From Galbitalea sp036266835 (lineage in GTDB: Bacteria > Actinomycetota > Actinomycetes > Actinomycetales > Microbacteriaceae), in the NCBI GenBank assembly GCA_036266835.1, contig DATAXD010000035.1, positions 1 through 47,906 of the forward strand: 47,906 bases of DNA, in the 5' to 3' direction. The position numbers and the translations under genes were made by a program. Shown here one piece after another: positions 7,465-15,642 of the stretch; within the stretch, counting starts at the first letter, position 1; every line of letters begins with the position of its first letter. The notes beneath the pieces were generated by a model, which searched no databases, had not been told where the DNA came from, and was given only the letters and a program-made list of their open reading frames with translations.

Positions 7465-8706
7465 TTAGGTCGCGCGCCATCTCAGTCGCGGATCTCCAGT
7501 CTTCTGGGAGCAAACCATTGCGGTGCCCTTGCTGGTGACGCCGCGCGAACCACTGGTGGAGCAAAAGGCTCCCGGGTGCACAACGGGGAGCGATGACTTC
7601 GGCTGCGTAGTGTTGGTGGCGGGTTTCGGCCTGATCTTGACGGCGATCGGAGTGAGCTCGGATTTGAGGATGGGCTCGTTGCCACACCCGGCCAGGATTC
7701 GTGCGATCGCATCGTGCTCGGCCTGCGTCATCCACAGTCCGTAGGTTGCCTTTACCGCGACCTGGTGTTCCACATAGGTGCATCGGTAAGCCTTGTTCGG
7801 CGGCAACCAGGTCGCCGCGTCTCCGTCACCTTTTTGGTCGTTGGACTTGCCGTCAACTGCGACGAGATTGAGCGGGTCGTTGGCAAGCGAGATCCGCTGG
7901 GCCTCGGTGAGCTGCTGCGCCCCGGTTTGCCATGCGTCGCCGAGGGAGACCATGTGGTCAATCTGCACGAGGGCGGAGGTGCTCTCTCCGCGGAGGAACT
8001 GAATCACTCCGCCCGTGTACGGCGAGACCAGCTTTCCGGACAGGACCTTGCAGCTTCCCGACTTAGTGATGTCGGTGAGGTCGCGCGCCAGTATGTCGTT
8101 GCGAGTGTCACAGCCATTGTGGTCAACATCGATCCAGGCTTCCCCGAAGTCGGCGACACGGGCATATCCCGTCATTGGCGCTCTGCCCTTGACCGGAATC
8201 CGCGAGAGCAGAACGACTGCGGTTGCCGATATTGAACTCGTGTTTGAGGCTGAGTCGGATACGTTGTCCGAACCCGGGATCGGTGTGGCGGGCGCATCCG
8301 ATTCTTGTGGCGTAGCTGTCGGCACGGCGGACTTCGCCGCATCGTCGCCGCCAGCTGCTGCGTGGGTCGACCTCGATGCCGCCGCTGAGGTGGTGGCGGG
8401 CTTCGTCGGCGAGCGCGGCACCAGGTTTGCTCCGACGACCGTCAGCACCAAGGATCCGGCTAGAACAATTGCGGCAACTCTTCGTGAGGCGATGCGCGCC
8501 CACGAGCTGCGCCCGGTGACCACGCTGTACGTCGCGGTGAACAATGCGAACAATGCCGCGACCAGGAGAAATCCGCCGAAACCCGAACTCGCAGTCCCGA
8601 TCACGCAGGCAATCAGCGCGACGGTGCTGACCACCCAGGTGCTGGCGATCGGGCGTGTTCTCGACGCGGCCTTCGTCTTGATCGGGTCATTCGGCGGGGT
8701 GGTCAT
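7465..8706 (-). CDS. Membrane-anchored DUF1524 (HNH-type) nuclease
   Basis: A 413-residue protein. The ATG at 8706 is preceded by GAGGGAGATAC, so it is preferred to a GTG-like start 18 bases earlier. The N-terminus has hydrophobic segments (WVVSTVALIACVIGTASSG, then FGGFLLVAALFALFTATYS, then a third before residue 110), followed by an Ala/Ser/Pro-rich linker and a C-terminal DUF1524 domain. The HNH-like core shows QIDHMVSLGDAW and NDPLNLVAVDGKSNDQKGD. The last 40 residues have two cysteines in FCSTSGSRGVTSKGTAMVC and end DPRLRWRAT, a small domain often appended to secreted actinobacterial proteins. It is probably a surface-exposed nuclease; a nutritional or defensive role is inference. Confidence 0.85.
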   Translation of the reverse strand: MTTPPNDPIKTKAASRTRPIASTWVVSTVALIACVIGTASSGFGGFLLVAALFALFTATYSVVTGRSSWARIASRRVAAIVLAGSLVLTVVGANLVPRSPTKPATTSAAASRSTHAAAGGDDAAKSAVPTATPQESDAPATPIPGSDNVSDSASNTSSISATAVVLLSRIPVKGRAPMTGYARVADFGEAWIDVDHNGCDTRNDILARDLTDITKSGSCKVLSGKLVSPYTGGVIQFLRGESTSALVQIDHMVSLGDAWQTGAQQLTEAQRISLANDPLNLVAVDGKSNDQKGDGDAATWLPPNKAYRCTYVEHQVAVKATYGLWMTQAEHDAIARILAGCGNEPILKSELTPIAVKIRPKPATNTTQPKSSLPVVHPGAFCSTSGSRGVTSKGTAMVCSQKTGDPRLRWRAT

Positions 8707-8791
8707 GTATCTCCCTCGATACATTCACGTAGCCAGAAACTACCGCACATCGCAGGTTTCTGCGGCCCCCGATTCTGGGCGTCTCAACAGA

Positions 8792-8817
8792 AAAACCCTT
8801 GATTTCTCAAGGGTTTT
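8792..8817 (-). terminator. Rho-independent terminator of the tRNA operon
   Basis: A perfect 11-bp stem (AAAACCCTTGA/TCAAGGGTTTT) with a four-base loop lies five bases after tRNA-Val(GAC). Read on the minus strand it ends in a run of Ts, the classic intrinsic terminator form. Confidence 0.9.
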
Positions 8818-8821
8818 CGTG

Positions 8822-8893
8822 TGGGCGGTACTGGGATCGAACCAGCGACCTCTTCCGTGTCAGGGAAGCGCGCTACCGCTGCGCCAACCGCCC
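8822..8893 (-). tRNA. tRNA-Val (GAC)
   Basis: The reverse strand folds as a cloverleaf: acceptor GGGCGGT pairing with ACCGCCC, D-arm GCGC...GCGC, anticodon stem CTTCC/GGAAG with loop CTGACAC, and T-arm loop TTCGATC. The anticodon is GAC, reading Val codons GUC/GUU. The discriminator is A and no CCA is encoded. It is the last of three minus-strand tRNAs (Gly, Cys, Val) sharing one promoter and terminator. Confidence 0.97.
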
Positions 8894-8941
8894 GTGCCTG
8901 TCCAGCAGACAGGACTATTCAATTATGAAGAGGAGCGAGTG

Positions 8942-9012
8942 AGGTGGCGACGGGATTCGAACCCGTGTAAACGGCTTTGCAGGCCGGTGCCTGACCACTC
9001 GGCCACGCCACC
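8942..9012 (-). tRNA. tRNA-Cys (GCA)
   Basis: Acceptor GGTGGCG pairs with CGCCACC. The anticodon loop is CTGCAAA with anticodon GCA, the T-loop is TTCGAAT, and the discriminator is U, the identity base for tRNA-Cys. A 71-nt middle member of the minus-strand tRNA operon. Confidence 0.97.
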
Positions 9013-9055
9013 ACAGTTTTCAACGCTACAGCGGTGAACCATGAGTCTTCACTCG

Positions 9056-9127
9056 AGCGGATGACGAGATTCGAACTCGCGACCCTCACCTTGGCAAGGT
9101 GATGCGCTACCACTGCGCCACATCCGC
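9056..9127 (-). tRNA. tRNA-Gly (GCC)
   Basis: Acceptor GCGGATG pairs with CATCCGC. Anticodon stem TCACC/GGTGA encloses loop TTGCCAA with anticodon GCC. T-loop TTCGAAT, discriminator U, no encoded CCA. First gene of the minus-strand tRNA operon, directly after a recognisable promoter. Confidence 0.97.
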
Positions 9128-9146
9128 ATTTCTTCGTGCGCAGACG

Positions 9147-9176
9147 ACTCTATCCCAGCCGCGGGACACTGGCCAA
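9147..9176 (-). promoter_or_regulatory. Promoter of the tRNA-Gly-Cys-Val operon
   Basis: On the minus strand a -35 TTGGCC (9171-9176) and a -10 TAGAGT (9147-9152) are separated by 18 bases. Transcription would begin near 9140, about 13 bases before the mature tRNA-Gly end, a normal short tRNA leader. Confidence 0.6.
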
Positions 9177-9221
9177 TTCCGTGACGGAGCGTCGAAGTGG
9201 TGTGGCAGGATTGGTTTCTCA

Positions 9222-9294
9222 GGGCGATTGGCGCAGTTGGTAGCGCGCTTCCTTCACACGGAAGAGGTCATCGGTTCGAGTCCGGTATCGCCCA
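9222..9294 (+). tRNA. tRNA-Val (CAC)
   Basis: Acceptor GGGCGAT pairs with ATCGCCC. Anticodon stem CTTCC/GGAAG encloses loop TTCACAC with anticodon CAC, reading GUG. T-loop TTCGAGT, discriminator A. It is on the opposite strand to the other three tRNAs and shares much of its sequence with tRNA-Val(GAC). Its 3' end is only two bases before the first ATG of the MFS gene, so a co-transcript would need precise 3' processing to release both. Confidence 0.97.
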
Positions 9295-9296
9295 CA

Positions 9297-9356
9297 ATGT
9301 CCAACAACGACATGTCCAACAACGACATGTCCAACAACGACGTGTCCAACAACGAA
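9297..9356 (+). repeat. 15-bp tandem repeat, four units, at the MFS start
   Basis: Four consecutive units of ATGTCCAACAACGAC (the last is GTGTCCAACAACGAA) encode MSNND repeats. Each unit begins with a usable start codon, so copy-number change would alter N-terminal length in frame and the number of potential starts. Confidence 0.95.
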
Positions 9357-10670
9357 GAGCCAGAGCCGCCAGTTCGTCGCACTCACCTCGTCGATCTCTC
9401 ACCTCTGCGTGAGAGCCCCGCCTTCGCGCGGCTCTGGATCGGCAACGCGATTTCGGGCATCGGCGGACAGATGACCATCGTCGCGGTCGGGTTACAGATC
9501 TATCACCTGACCGGCTCGACGTTCGCAGTTGCGCTCGTCGGCGGTATCGCCCTGGTTCCGATGATCTTTGCCGGCCTGTACGGCGGGATGCTCGCGGATG
9601 CTTTCGACCGCCGTCTCATCATGTTCGTGGCCGCCTGTCTAGCGTGGTGCACGACCATCGCGCTCGTCACTATGACGCTTACCGGAGTGCACCTCGTCTG
9701 GCCGTTCTACATCGTGACGACCGTGAACGCGGTGGCGGTCACCGTGATCGGCGCGGTGCGCGCGGCCGTTACTCCGCGCATCCTGCCGATGCGTCTGATC
9801 CCGGCCGCCGCAGCGCTCACCGGGATCTCGAACGGACTGATGGTCACCGTCGGACCCGCTGTGGCGGGCGTCCTTGTGGCGGCCGTCGGATTCGCGTGGA
9901 CATACTCGGTCGACATCGTGCTCTTCCTCACGGCATTCATTGGGATCCTGTCGCTGCCTCGGCTGCTCCCGCTCGGCGAGATCCATCGACCCGGGCTCGA
10001 GTCACTCAGGTTCGGCGTGCGATTCCTGCGGACCGCACCCAACATCCGGATGTCGTTCCTGGTCGACATCGTCGCCATGACCTTTGGCCAGCCCAGGGTG
10101 CTGTTTCCGGCTCTCGGTGCACTCGTTCTCGGCGGCGGGCCCGTCACGGTCGGAATCCTCACCGCTGCGGGCGCGATCGGCGCGTTGGTCAGCAGCGTCT
10201 TCTCCGGCCGCACCGGACAGGTTCGGCGACAGGGGCTGGCGATCGGATGGGCGATCACGATCTACGGCGCATTCATCGCTGGATTCGGCATCGTCGCGCT
10301 CGTCGCCGATCGTGGCCTCGTCGAGAAGGCTGGCGCGGCAGCAGTCGCTCCGAACGTGACCGCGATCGTCGTCGCATCCGTCGTTCTCGCCGGCGCAGGC
10401 GCGGCCGATAACATCAGCTCGATCTTCCGGCAGACCATCCTGCAATCCGCGGTACCGGACATCATGCGCGGTCGACTCCAGGGCGTGTTCACGGTCGTGG
10501 TGACGGGCGGCCCGCGAGTGGGCGACCTCTTCGTCGGTGTCGTCGCGGCGATTGGTGCGCTCTGGCTGCCACCGCTATTGGGCGGCATCGCGATCATCGT
10601 GATCATCGCATTCATGCTGCGAGTGCAGCGAACGTTCCGACACTACGACGCGACCAATCCGCTGCCGTAG
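9297..10670 (+). CDS. MFS transporter (EntS-like exporter family)
   Basis: A 457-residue major facilitator of the MFS_3 type, probably a proton-driven exporter of a small molecule such as a siderophore or drug; the substrate is unknown. After the MSNND repeats and a charged leader come SPAFARLWIGNAISGIGGQM and the loop 2-3 signature GLYGGMLADAFDRRLIM, with about twelve hydrophobic segments in total. The first ATG is two bases after tRNA-Val(CAC). There is no Shine-Dalgarno in that gap, so initiation at the first ATG would rest on a leaderless or tRNA-processed message, or on tRNA sequence acting as leader. Any of three ATGs or one GTG in the repeat could serve. Confidence 0.88.
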   Translation: MSNNDMSNNDMSNNDVSNNEEPEPPVRRTHLVDLSPLRESPAFARLWIGNAISGIGGQMTIVAVGLQIYHLTGSTFAVALVGGIALVPMIFAGLYGGMLADAFDRRLIMFVAACLAWCTTIALVTMTLTGVHLVWPFYIVTTVNAVAVTVIGAVRAAVTPRILPMRLIPAAAALTGISNGLMVTVGPAVAGVLVAAVGFAWTYSVDIVLFLTAFIGILSLPRLLPLGEIHRPGLESLRFGVRFLRTAPNIRMSFLVDIVAMTFGQPRVLFPALGALVLGGGPVTVGILTAAGAIGALVSSVFSGRTGQVRRQGLAIGWAITIYGAFIAGFGIVALVADRGLVEKAGAAAVAPNVTAIVVASVVLAGAGAADNISSIFRQTILQSAVPDIMRGRLQGVFTVVVTGGPRVGDLFVGVVAAIGALWLPPLLGGIAIIVIIAFMLRVQRTFRHYDATNPLP

Positions 10671-10723
10671 CTGGGAGGCGTGCCGGTCGAGTCGATGTTT
10701 TTCGAGTATTGGCGCTTCGCTGG

Positions 10724-11812
10724 CTACTGAAGCGACGATGCCGTCGCGGGCGCCACTCGCTCGGCGGCTCGCCGAGCAGCACGCCGCACGAGGAGCCACA
10801 GCACGAGTGAGACGAGCCCGGCCCAGACGACCACGGCGATGATCGACAGCAACTGGACCTCGACGAGCGTGAGTTGGCCGTCGAAGATGAACCCGAGACT
10901 CGACCCGAAGAGGCCGACCATGACCAGGCCGACGGATGCTGCAATCAGGTGGCTGCCCACGAGGAACCACGCGTGCCTCCGGGTCTTCGCGATTCGGCGA
11001 TAAACAAAGATGGAGCAGGCGAGACCGGCTGCGGCACCCGTGAGTCCGGCCCAGAACGGTTGGAAGTAGGCGCTGCCCGCCGAAATCGCGACGACCCCGC
11101 AGAACAGTCCCGCAACCGCGCCGGTGGCCGACGTCGTCGCGCTGATGATTCGCTGGCCGATCAACCAGCCGATCGCGGCACAGAGCGGCGCGACGATTGA
11201 GTTGACGATGATCCTCGGCGTCACCACCGAGTCGACTTGAAGTTCTAGCCCCACGAATCCCAGGATCCAGCCGAACCAGATCACCAGGCCGCAGCCGAGT
11301 AGCAGCCACGATCGCGGACGTTCGTGCGATCTGTCCCCCACGGCCCAGTTTCGTGCAACTGTGAGGACCACGAGCGCACCGCTTCCAACAGCGACCTGCA
11401 CCGGCAGCGCGCCCCCGAGATCCAGCGGGCCGGCAGTGAGAGGTATCCCAACGCTGGTGGGAAACAGCACGACGATTGCAATCGGCGAGAAGACCAGCGC
11501 CGTCCATCCGATCGAGAACAGCGCGGAGGTCAGTGGATGCGATGTCGTGTCCCGCACCGTGAGGCTGGCCAGGAAGCCGGCGACCGCCGCAAGAGCGGCA
11601 GTGGGGTACTCGAGTGGAGAGTTCCATACTTGCGGTACAAAAAAGCTGATCAAAAGCCAGATGAGCAGTGAACTCGCCGAGATGAATATTGTGAGGGTCG
11701 TCGAGGCGCGAACGCTCGCGCGGTCCAGAAACTCGCGGTATTGAACGGACAGCGCAGGGATAGTGGCGAGAATCGCGATCGTGCACACAATTGTCAGTCC
11801 TGAGTGCTGCAC
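10724..11812 (-). CDS. Divergent ammonium-transporter-like membrane protein
   Basis: A 362-residue polytopic protein, GTG start at 11812 with GGGAG upstream. It aligns with the neighbouring AmtB. GAVAGLFCGVVAISAGSAYF matches AmtB GAVAGLVAITPACNI, SIVAPLCAAIGWLIGQRI matches AmtB TLAAPAAGIIGWIVVEKI, and LVGSHLIAASVGL matches VGIHLVGGLVGTL. The first conserved pore histidine (AmtB AVHINAG) is Gln139 here (PVQVAVG), while the second is kept as His288. It is shorter than Amt (about 457) and its N-terminal part is weakly similar. It lies 120 bases downstream of amtB on the same strand. It may be a modified channel, a regulator of AmtB or a decaying duplicate; transport of ammonium is uncertain. Confidence 0.8.
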   Translation of the reverse strand: MQHSGLTIVCTIAILATIPALSVQYREFLDRASVRASTTLTIFISASSLLIWLLISFFVPQVWNSPLEYPTAALAAVAGFLASLTVRDTTSHPLTSALFSIGWTALVFSPIAIVVLFPTSVGIPLTAGPLDLGGALPVQVAVGSGALVVLTVARNWAVGDRSHERPRSWLLLGCGLVIWFGWILGFVGLELQVDSVVTPRIIVNSIVAPLCAAIGWLIGQRIISATTSATGAVAGLFCGVVAISAGSAYFQPFWAGLTGAAAGLACSIFVYRRIAKTRRHAWFLVGSHLIAASVGLVMVGLFGSSLGFIFDGQLTLVEVQLLSIIAVVVWAGLVSLVLWLLVRRAARRAAERVAPATASSLQ

Positions 11813-11874
11813 CGATTCCGCTCCCTTCGCACGATCACTCTAAATCCGGCGGGCGAGAGAACGCGGCAGCAAGA

Positions 11875-11914
11875 AACGCGAAAGTGCCGCTTCGAAGAGC
11901 GACACTTCCGCGTT
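11875..11914 (-). terminator. Hairpin terminator after amtB
   Basis: Seventeen-base arms (11875-11891 and 11898-11914) pair with two mismatches around a TCGAAG loop, starting 18 bases after the amtB stop. There is no strong T-run, so it may be an attenuating rather than absolute stop before the Amt-like gene. Confidence 0.6.
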
Positions 11915-11932
11915 CTGGCTGTGGTCTAGTTG

Positions 11933-13306
11933 CTAAACGGTTGCGGGAATCTCGTACGCCTCCTCGCCGTGAACCACGGTGTCGACGCCGGCAACCTCAT
12001 CCTCGTTCGTGATGCGGAAGCCCATCGTCTTCTGGATGACCCAGCCGATCGCGTAAGCCATGCAGAACGAGTAGATCGCGACGCCAAACCCACCGAGTGC
12101 CTGCGCACCAAGCTGGGTGAACGGAGTCGGGTCACCCGCGGCGATCCGGCCGAACAGGCCGATTCCGCTGCCGAAGATGCCGATGTAGAGAGTTCCGACG
12201 AGACCGCCGACGAGGTGGATTCCGACGACATCGAGCGAGTCGTCGAAGCCCAGCTTGTACTTGAGGTCGATCGCGATGCAGCAGACGGCTCCAACGAGGA
12301 TGCCGAGCACGATGCCCCAGAACGGCGTCAGGATGTTACAGGCCGGGGTAATCGCGACGAGTCCTGCAACGGCGCCGGATGCGGCTCCGATTGACGTTGA
12401 CTTGCCATCCTTGATCTTCTCGACCACGATCCAGCCGATGATTCCGGCGGCGGGAGCGGCGAGAGTGTTGATCCAGGCGACAGCGGACGTCGTGTTGACT
12501 GCTGCGGCTGAACCGGCGTTGAAGCCGAACCATCCGAACCAGAGCAGCGCTGCGCCCAGCAGGGTCAGCGGCACGTTGTGCGGTGCGTTCATGCCCTTGG
12601 CAAAACCGACGCGCTTTCCGAGAACGAGCGCAAGGGCAAGGCCCGCGGCGCCCGCGTTGATATGCACTGCAGTTCCACCTGCGAAGTCATTGACTCCCAG
12701 TCCGAAGACCGACCACCCGCCGTCGCTGACGGCACCCGACGAGTTGACAGCAAAGTTGAATACCCAGCTCGCGACCGGGAAGTAGACGAGAGTTGCCCAG
12801 ACTCCGGCGAACACCATCCACGCCCCGAACTTTGCCCGGTCGGCAATAGCACCCGAGATCAGCGCGACAGTGATGATCGCGAACGTTGCCTGGAACGCTA
12901 CGAAGGCGAGCGAATTGGTGTCGCCGGGGTTTGCAGACGCCAGTGCCCCGAATCCTCCCGTAACGCTCGTATTGCCCGTCCCGATGAATTGACTGAGCCC
13001 CACGTTGGCGAATGGATTCAGTAACCAGCCCTTCAGGACCCAGTCGGTGATGTGACCCTTGCCATCCTGCAAGCCGAACGACATCGAGTACCCATAGAGC
13101 ACCCAGAGAACTGAGACGAGCGCGATAGCACCGAAGCTCATCATCATCATGCTGATGACGGACTTCGCCTTGACCATGCCGCCGTAGAAGAAGGCAAGGC
13201 CAGGAGTCATTAGGAGCACCATCGCGGCACCGACGATCAGCCAAAGCGAATTCAGATTTAGTGCGTTGTCGGAAGTCGCACTGGCCAGGACCGATAGATC
13301 GACCAT
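11933..13306 (-). CDS. amtB: Ammonium transporter
   Basis: A 457-residue Amt/Mep/Rh channel importing ammonium. The ATG at 13306 (MVDLSVLASAT) has a GAGAGGT site upstream and is preferred to an in-frame start 48 bases earlier. Visible features are the first helix LMTPGLAFFYGGMVKAKS, the first pore histidine in GGTAVHINAG, the second in VGIHLVGGLVGTL, and about eleven membrane segments. The C-terminal tail (TNEDEVAGVDTVVHGEEAYE) is the cytoplasmic part that contacts PII proteins. Unusually for actinobacteria, no glnK or glnD follows; instead a divergent Amt paralogue does. Confidence 0.97.
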   Translation of the reverse strand: MVDLSVLASATSDNALNLNSLWLIVGAAMVLLMTPGLAFFYGGMVKAKSVISMMMMSFGAIALVSVLWVLYGYSMSFGLQDGKGHITDWVLKGWLLNPFANVGLSQFIGTGNTSVTGGFGALASANPGDTNSLAFVAFQATFAIITVALISGAIADRAKFGAWMVFAGVWATLVYFPVASWVFNFAVNSSGAVSDGGWSVFGLGVNDFAGGTAVHINAGAAGLALALVLGKRVGFAKGMNAPHNVPLTLLGAALLWFGWFGFNAGSAAAVNTTSAVAWINTLAAPAAGIIGWIVVEKIKDGKSTSIGAASGAVAGLVAITPACNILTPFWGIVLGILVGAVCCIAIDLKYKLGFDDSLDVVGIHLVGGLVGTLYIGIFGSGIGLFGRIAAGDPTPFTQLGAQALGGFGVAIYSFCMAYAIGWVIQKTMGFRITNEDEVAGVDTVVHGEEAYEIPATV

Positions 13307-13505
13307 GTGATTGTTACCTCTCGTTAAACGGGAAAACCTTTGGAATACACACAACGACGATGGAGTGTGTCACCTCGGGCAGGCGACCAGTTTGGCGACG
13401 GCACGTTTCAGCGAGCGACTCAGCGGATTACCGTCGTGTTACGCGGAGGCCCGGAATGTAAACATCGTGTTTCGCCCTGGTGCTCTGCTTAACCCCGCGA
13501 GATTG

Positions 13506-14531
13506 TCAGATACCGGTGCCGGTAGTGAGCGCAAGGAGCCGCGAAGCGGCGCGCAGGTACTTCTTGCGGTAGCCGCCCGCGAGCATGTCGGGTGGAAACA
13601 CGCCATCGAGCGGTGTCCCCGTGGCGAGAACCCGAACCTGCGCGTCGTAGAGCCGATCGACGAAGGCGACGAAGCGGAGCGCATCGGTCTGATTGGCGAA
13701 TATGTGAACATTGCGGATGCCCACGGTGTCGATGCCCTCGACGAGCCGAACATAGCGTGACGGATGCACGCGCGACAGCGTCTTCAGCAGCGAGTCGAAG
13801 TCGTCGACCGTGACCACGCCGGACGACGCCGCGATCTGCGAGTCGAACTCATCGGACGTCAACGCAACCGCATGCCCTTCGACATCGCGGCGACGGTAGT
13901 CGAGACCGTCGATGCGGACGATCTCGAATTTTGCGGCGAGAGCATCGATCTCGCGAAGGAAATCCTGCGCGGCGAACCGACCCACGCCGAGCGCGTTCGG
14001 TGGGGTGTTTGAGGTGGCAGCGAGCCGTGATCCGGATGCGGCGAGTTCGCTGAGCAGCCGCGACATCAGCCGGGTATCCCCCGGGTCGTCCAGCTCGAAC
14101 TCGTCAATGCACACCAGCGACGCGCCCTTGAGGAGCGCGACGGTCTGCTGGTAACCAAGAGCACCCACCAGAGCCGTGAACTCAATGAAGGTCCCGAAAT
14201 ACTTGCGACCGGATGCCGCGTGCCAGAGCGCGGCGAGAAGATGGGTCTTGCCGACGCCGAATCCACCGTCGAGGTAGATACCGGGCCGCGAATCCGGCAT
14301 CTTCTTACGCCCGAAGAGCCCGCCCTTACCCGAGGTCCAGCCCGCCGCAAAGCCGCGGATGGCGGCGAGCGCGGCACCCTGCGACGGGTAGTCGCGGTCG
14401 GGTCGGTAGGAGTCAAGGCTTGCGCTCGCGAACTGGCGAGGCGGCACGAGATGAGCGATGATCTCCTGCCCGGTGAGGGTGGGATTTCGGTCAGCAAGCG
14501 CGCCCGGTGAAACGGGCGTGGCTGCAGTCAT
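13506..14531 (-). CDS. zapE: Cell division protein ZapE (AFG1-like ATPase)
   Basis: A 341-residue AAA-type ATPase of the AFG1/ZapE family. Walker A is GGFGVGKTHLLAALWH (about 87-102), Walker B is LVCIDEFELDDPGD, followed by a sensor stretch AATSNTPPNALG. Proteobacterial ZapE acts at the Z-ring in division under stress; the actinobacterial role is less known. The ATG at 14531 gives MTAATPVSPG. It is divergent from the sulfurtransferase at 14717, with a 185-base region between them. Confidence 0.93.
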   Translation of the reverse strand: MTAATPVSPGALADRNPTLTGQEIIAHLVPPRQFASASLDSYRPDRDYPSQGAALAAIRGFAAGWTSGKGGLFGRKKMPDSRPGIYLDGGFGVGKTHLLAALWHAASGRKYFGTFIEFTALVGALGYQQTVALLKGASLVCIDEFELDDPGDTRLMSRLLSELAASGSRLAATSNTPPNALGVGRFAAQDFLREIDALAAKFEIVRIDGLDYRRRDVEGHAVALTSDEFDSQIAASSGVVTVDDFDSLLKTLSRVHPSRYVRLVEGIDTVGIRNVHIFANQTDALRFVAFVDRLYDAQVRVLATGTPLDGVFPPDMLAGGYRKKYLRAASRLLALTTGTGI

Positions 14532-14716
14532 GAATTGGCCTCAGGCTATGTGTCGAACTCTTACGGTTCACCCACGCACAGTGGCGCGAGGACTCGTAGA
14601 TTCGTAGGTAACAGGTCGGCTTACCAGCCTAGACCGACCCCCGTCAGACCAATGTCACGCGGCTACTCTTGTATTAGGAGAGCCAGCCTGACCTGTGCCC
14701 AACTTGGAAGGTAGTC

Positions 14717-15616
14717 ATGACCGTCGCCACTGATCCGGATGTCCGCTTCGCGAAGTACGCGCATCCGGAGCGTCTCGTGTCCACTGAATGGCTCGCGGCA
14801 CATTTGGGCACGCCCGGGCTCGTCGTCGTCGAATCCGACGAAGACGTCCTGCTCTACGAGACCGGCCACATCGAGGGCGCGGTCAAGATCGACTGGCACA
14901 CCGACCTCAATGACCCGGTCGTGCGCGACTACGTCGACGGCACCGGGTTCGCAGAGCTGCTCGGTCGCAAGGGGATCACCCGCGACAGCACGGTCGTCAT
15001 CTATGGCGACAAGAACAACTGGTGGGCGGCTTATGCGCTCTGGGTGTTCAGCCTGTTCGGTCACGAAGATGTCCGCCTGCTCGACGGCGGCCGCGCCAAG
15101 TGGGAAGCAGAGGGCCGCCCGTACACGACGGATGCCGAATCCGCTCCTGCGGTCGAGTACCCGGTCGTCGAGCGCGACGACAGTAAAATCCGTGCCTACA
15201 AGGACGACGTGCTGGCGCATTTCGGCAACCCGCTGATCGACGTCCGCTCGCCCGAGGAGTTCACGGGCGAGCGCACCACGGCACCCGCCTACCCGGAGGA
15301 GTCGACGCTGCGCGCCGGCCACATCCCGAGTGCGCAGAGCGTGCCGTGGGCGCGGAATGTCGCCGAGGACTTCGGCTTCAAGAGCTTCGATGACTTGACG
15401 GCGATCTACCGGGGCGAGGCCGGGCTCAAGGACGGTGATAGCGTCATTGCTTACTGCCGGATCGGCGAGCGCTCGAGTCATACCTGGTTCGCGCTTACCC
15501 ACCTGCTGGGCTTCGAGGGAGTTCGCAATTATGACGGCTCGTGGACGGAGTGGGGCTCCGCGGTGCGGGTTCCGATCGTCAAGGGCGCTGAGCCGGGTGC
15601 CGTACCGTCGCTGTAG
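14717..15616 (+). CDS. Thiosulfate sulfurtransferase (tandem rhodanese)
   Basis: A 299-residue protein of two rhodanese domains: an inactive N-terminal one (about 20-140, with YETGHIEGAVKIDWHTDL) and a C-terminal catalytic one (about 160-290). The active-site loop CRIGERSSHTWF contains the persulfide-carrying Cys with a charged thiosulfate-type loop. The ATG at 14717 has GGAAGG upstream. The gene is followed after 26 bases by sufE, suggesting both move sulfur to acceptors. It matches the CysA/SseA-type sulfurtransferases common in actinobacteria. Confidence 0.95.
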   Translation: MTVATDPDVRFAKYAHPERLVSTEWLAAHLGTPGLVVVESDEDVLLYETGHIEGAVKIDWHTDLNDPVVRDYVDGTGFAELLGRKGITRDSTVVIYGDKNNWWAAYALWVFSLFGHEDVRLLDGGRAKWEAEGRPYTTDAESAPAVEYPVVERDDSKIRAYKDDVLAHFGNPLIDVRSPEEFTGERTTAPAYPEESTLRAGHIPSAQSVPWARNVAEDFGFKSFDDLTAIYRGEAGLKDGDSVIAYCRIGERSSHTWFALTHLLGFEGVRNYDGSWTEWGSAVRVPIVKGAEPGAVPSL

Positions 15617-15642
15617 AAGTACCCGACCGGAACGGTCGCGCA

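Noticed and set aside
10575..11786. 403-codon minus-strand frame overlapping the Amt-like gene
   Set aside because: The other frame (10724-11812) gives a polytopic membrane protein aligning with AmtB; this one is Arg/His-rich nonsense.
13458..13473. Possible GlnR box upstream of amtB
   Set aside because: Only GAAAC-N6-TTTAC is present of the four-element consensus, about 150 bases from the start; too weak.
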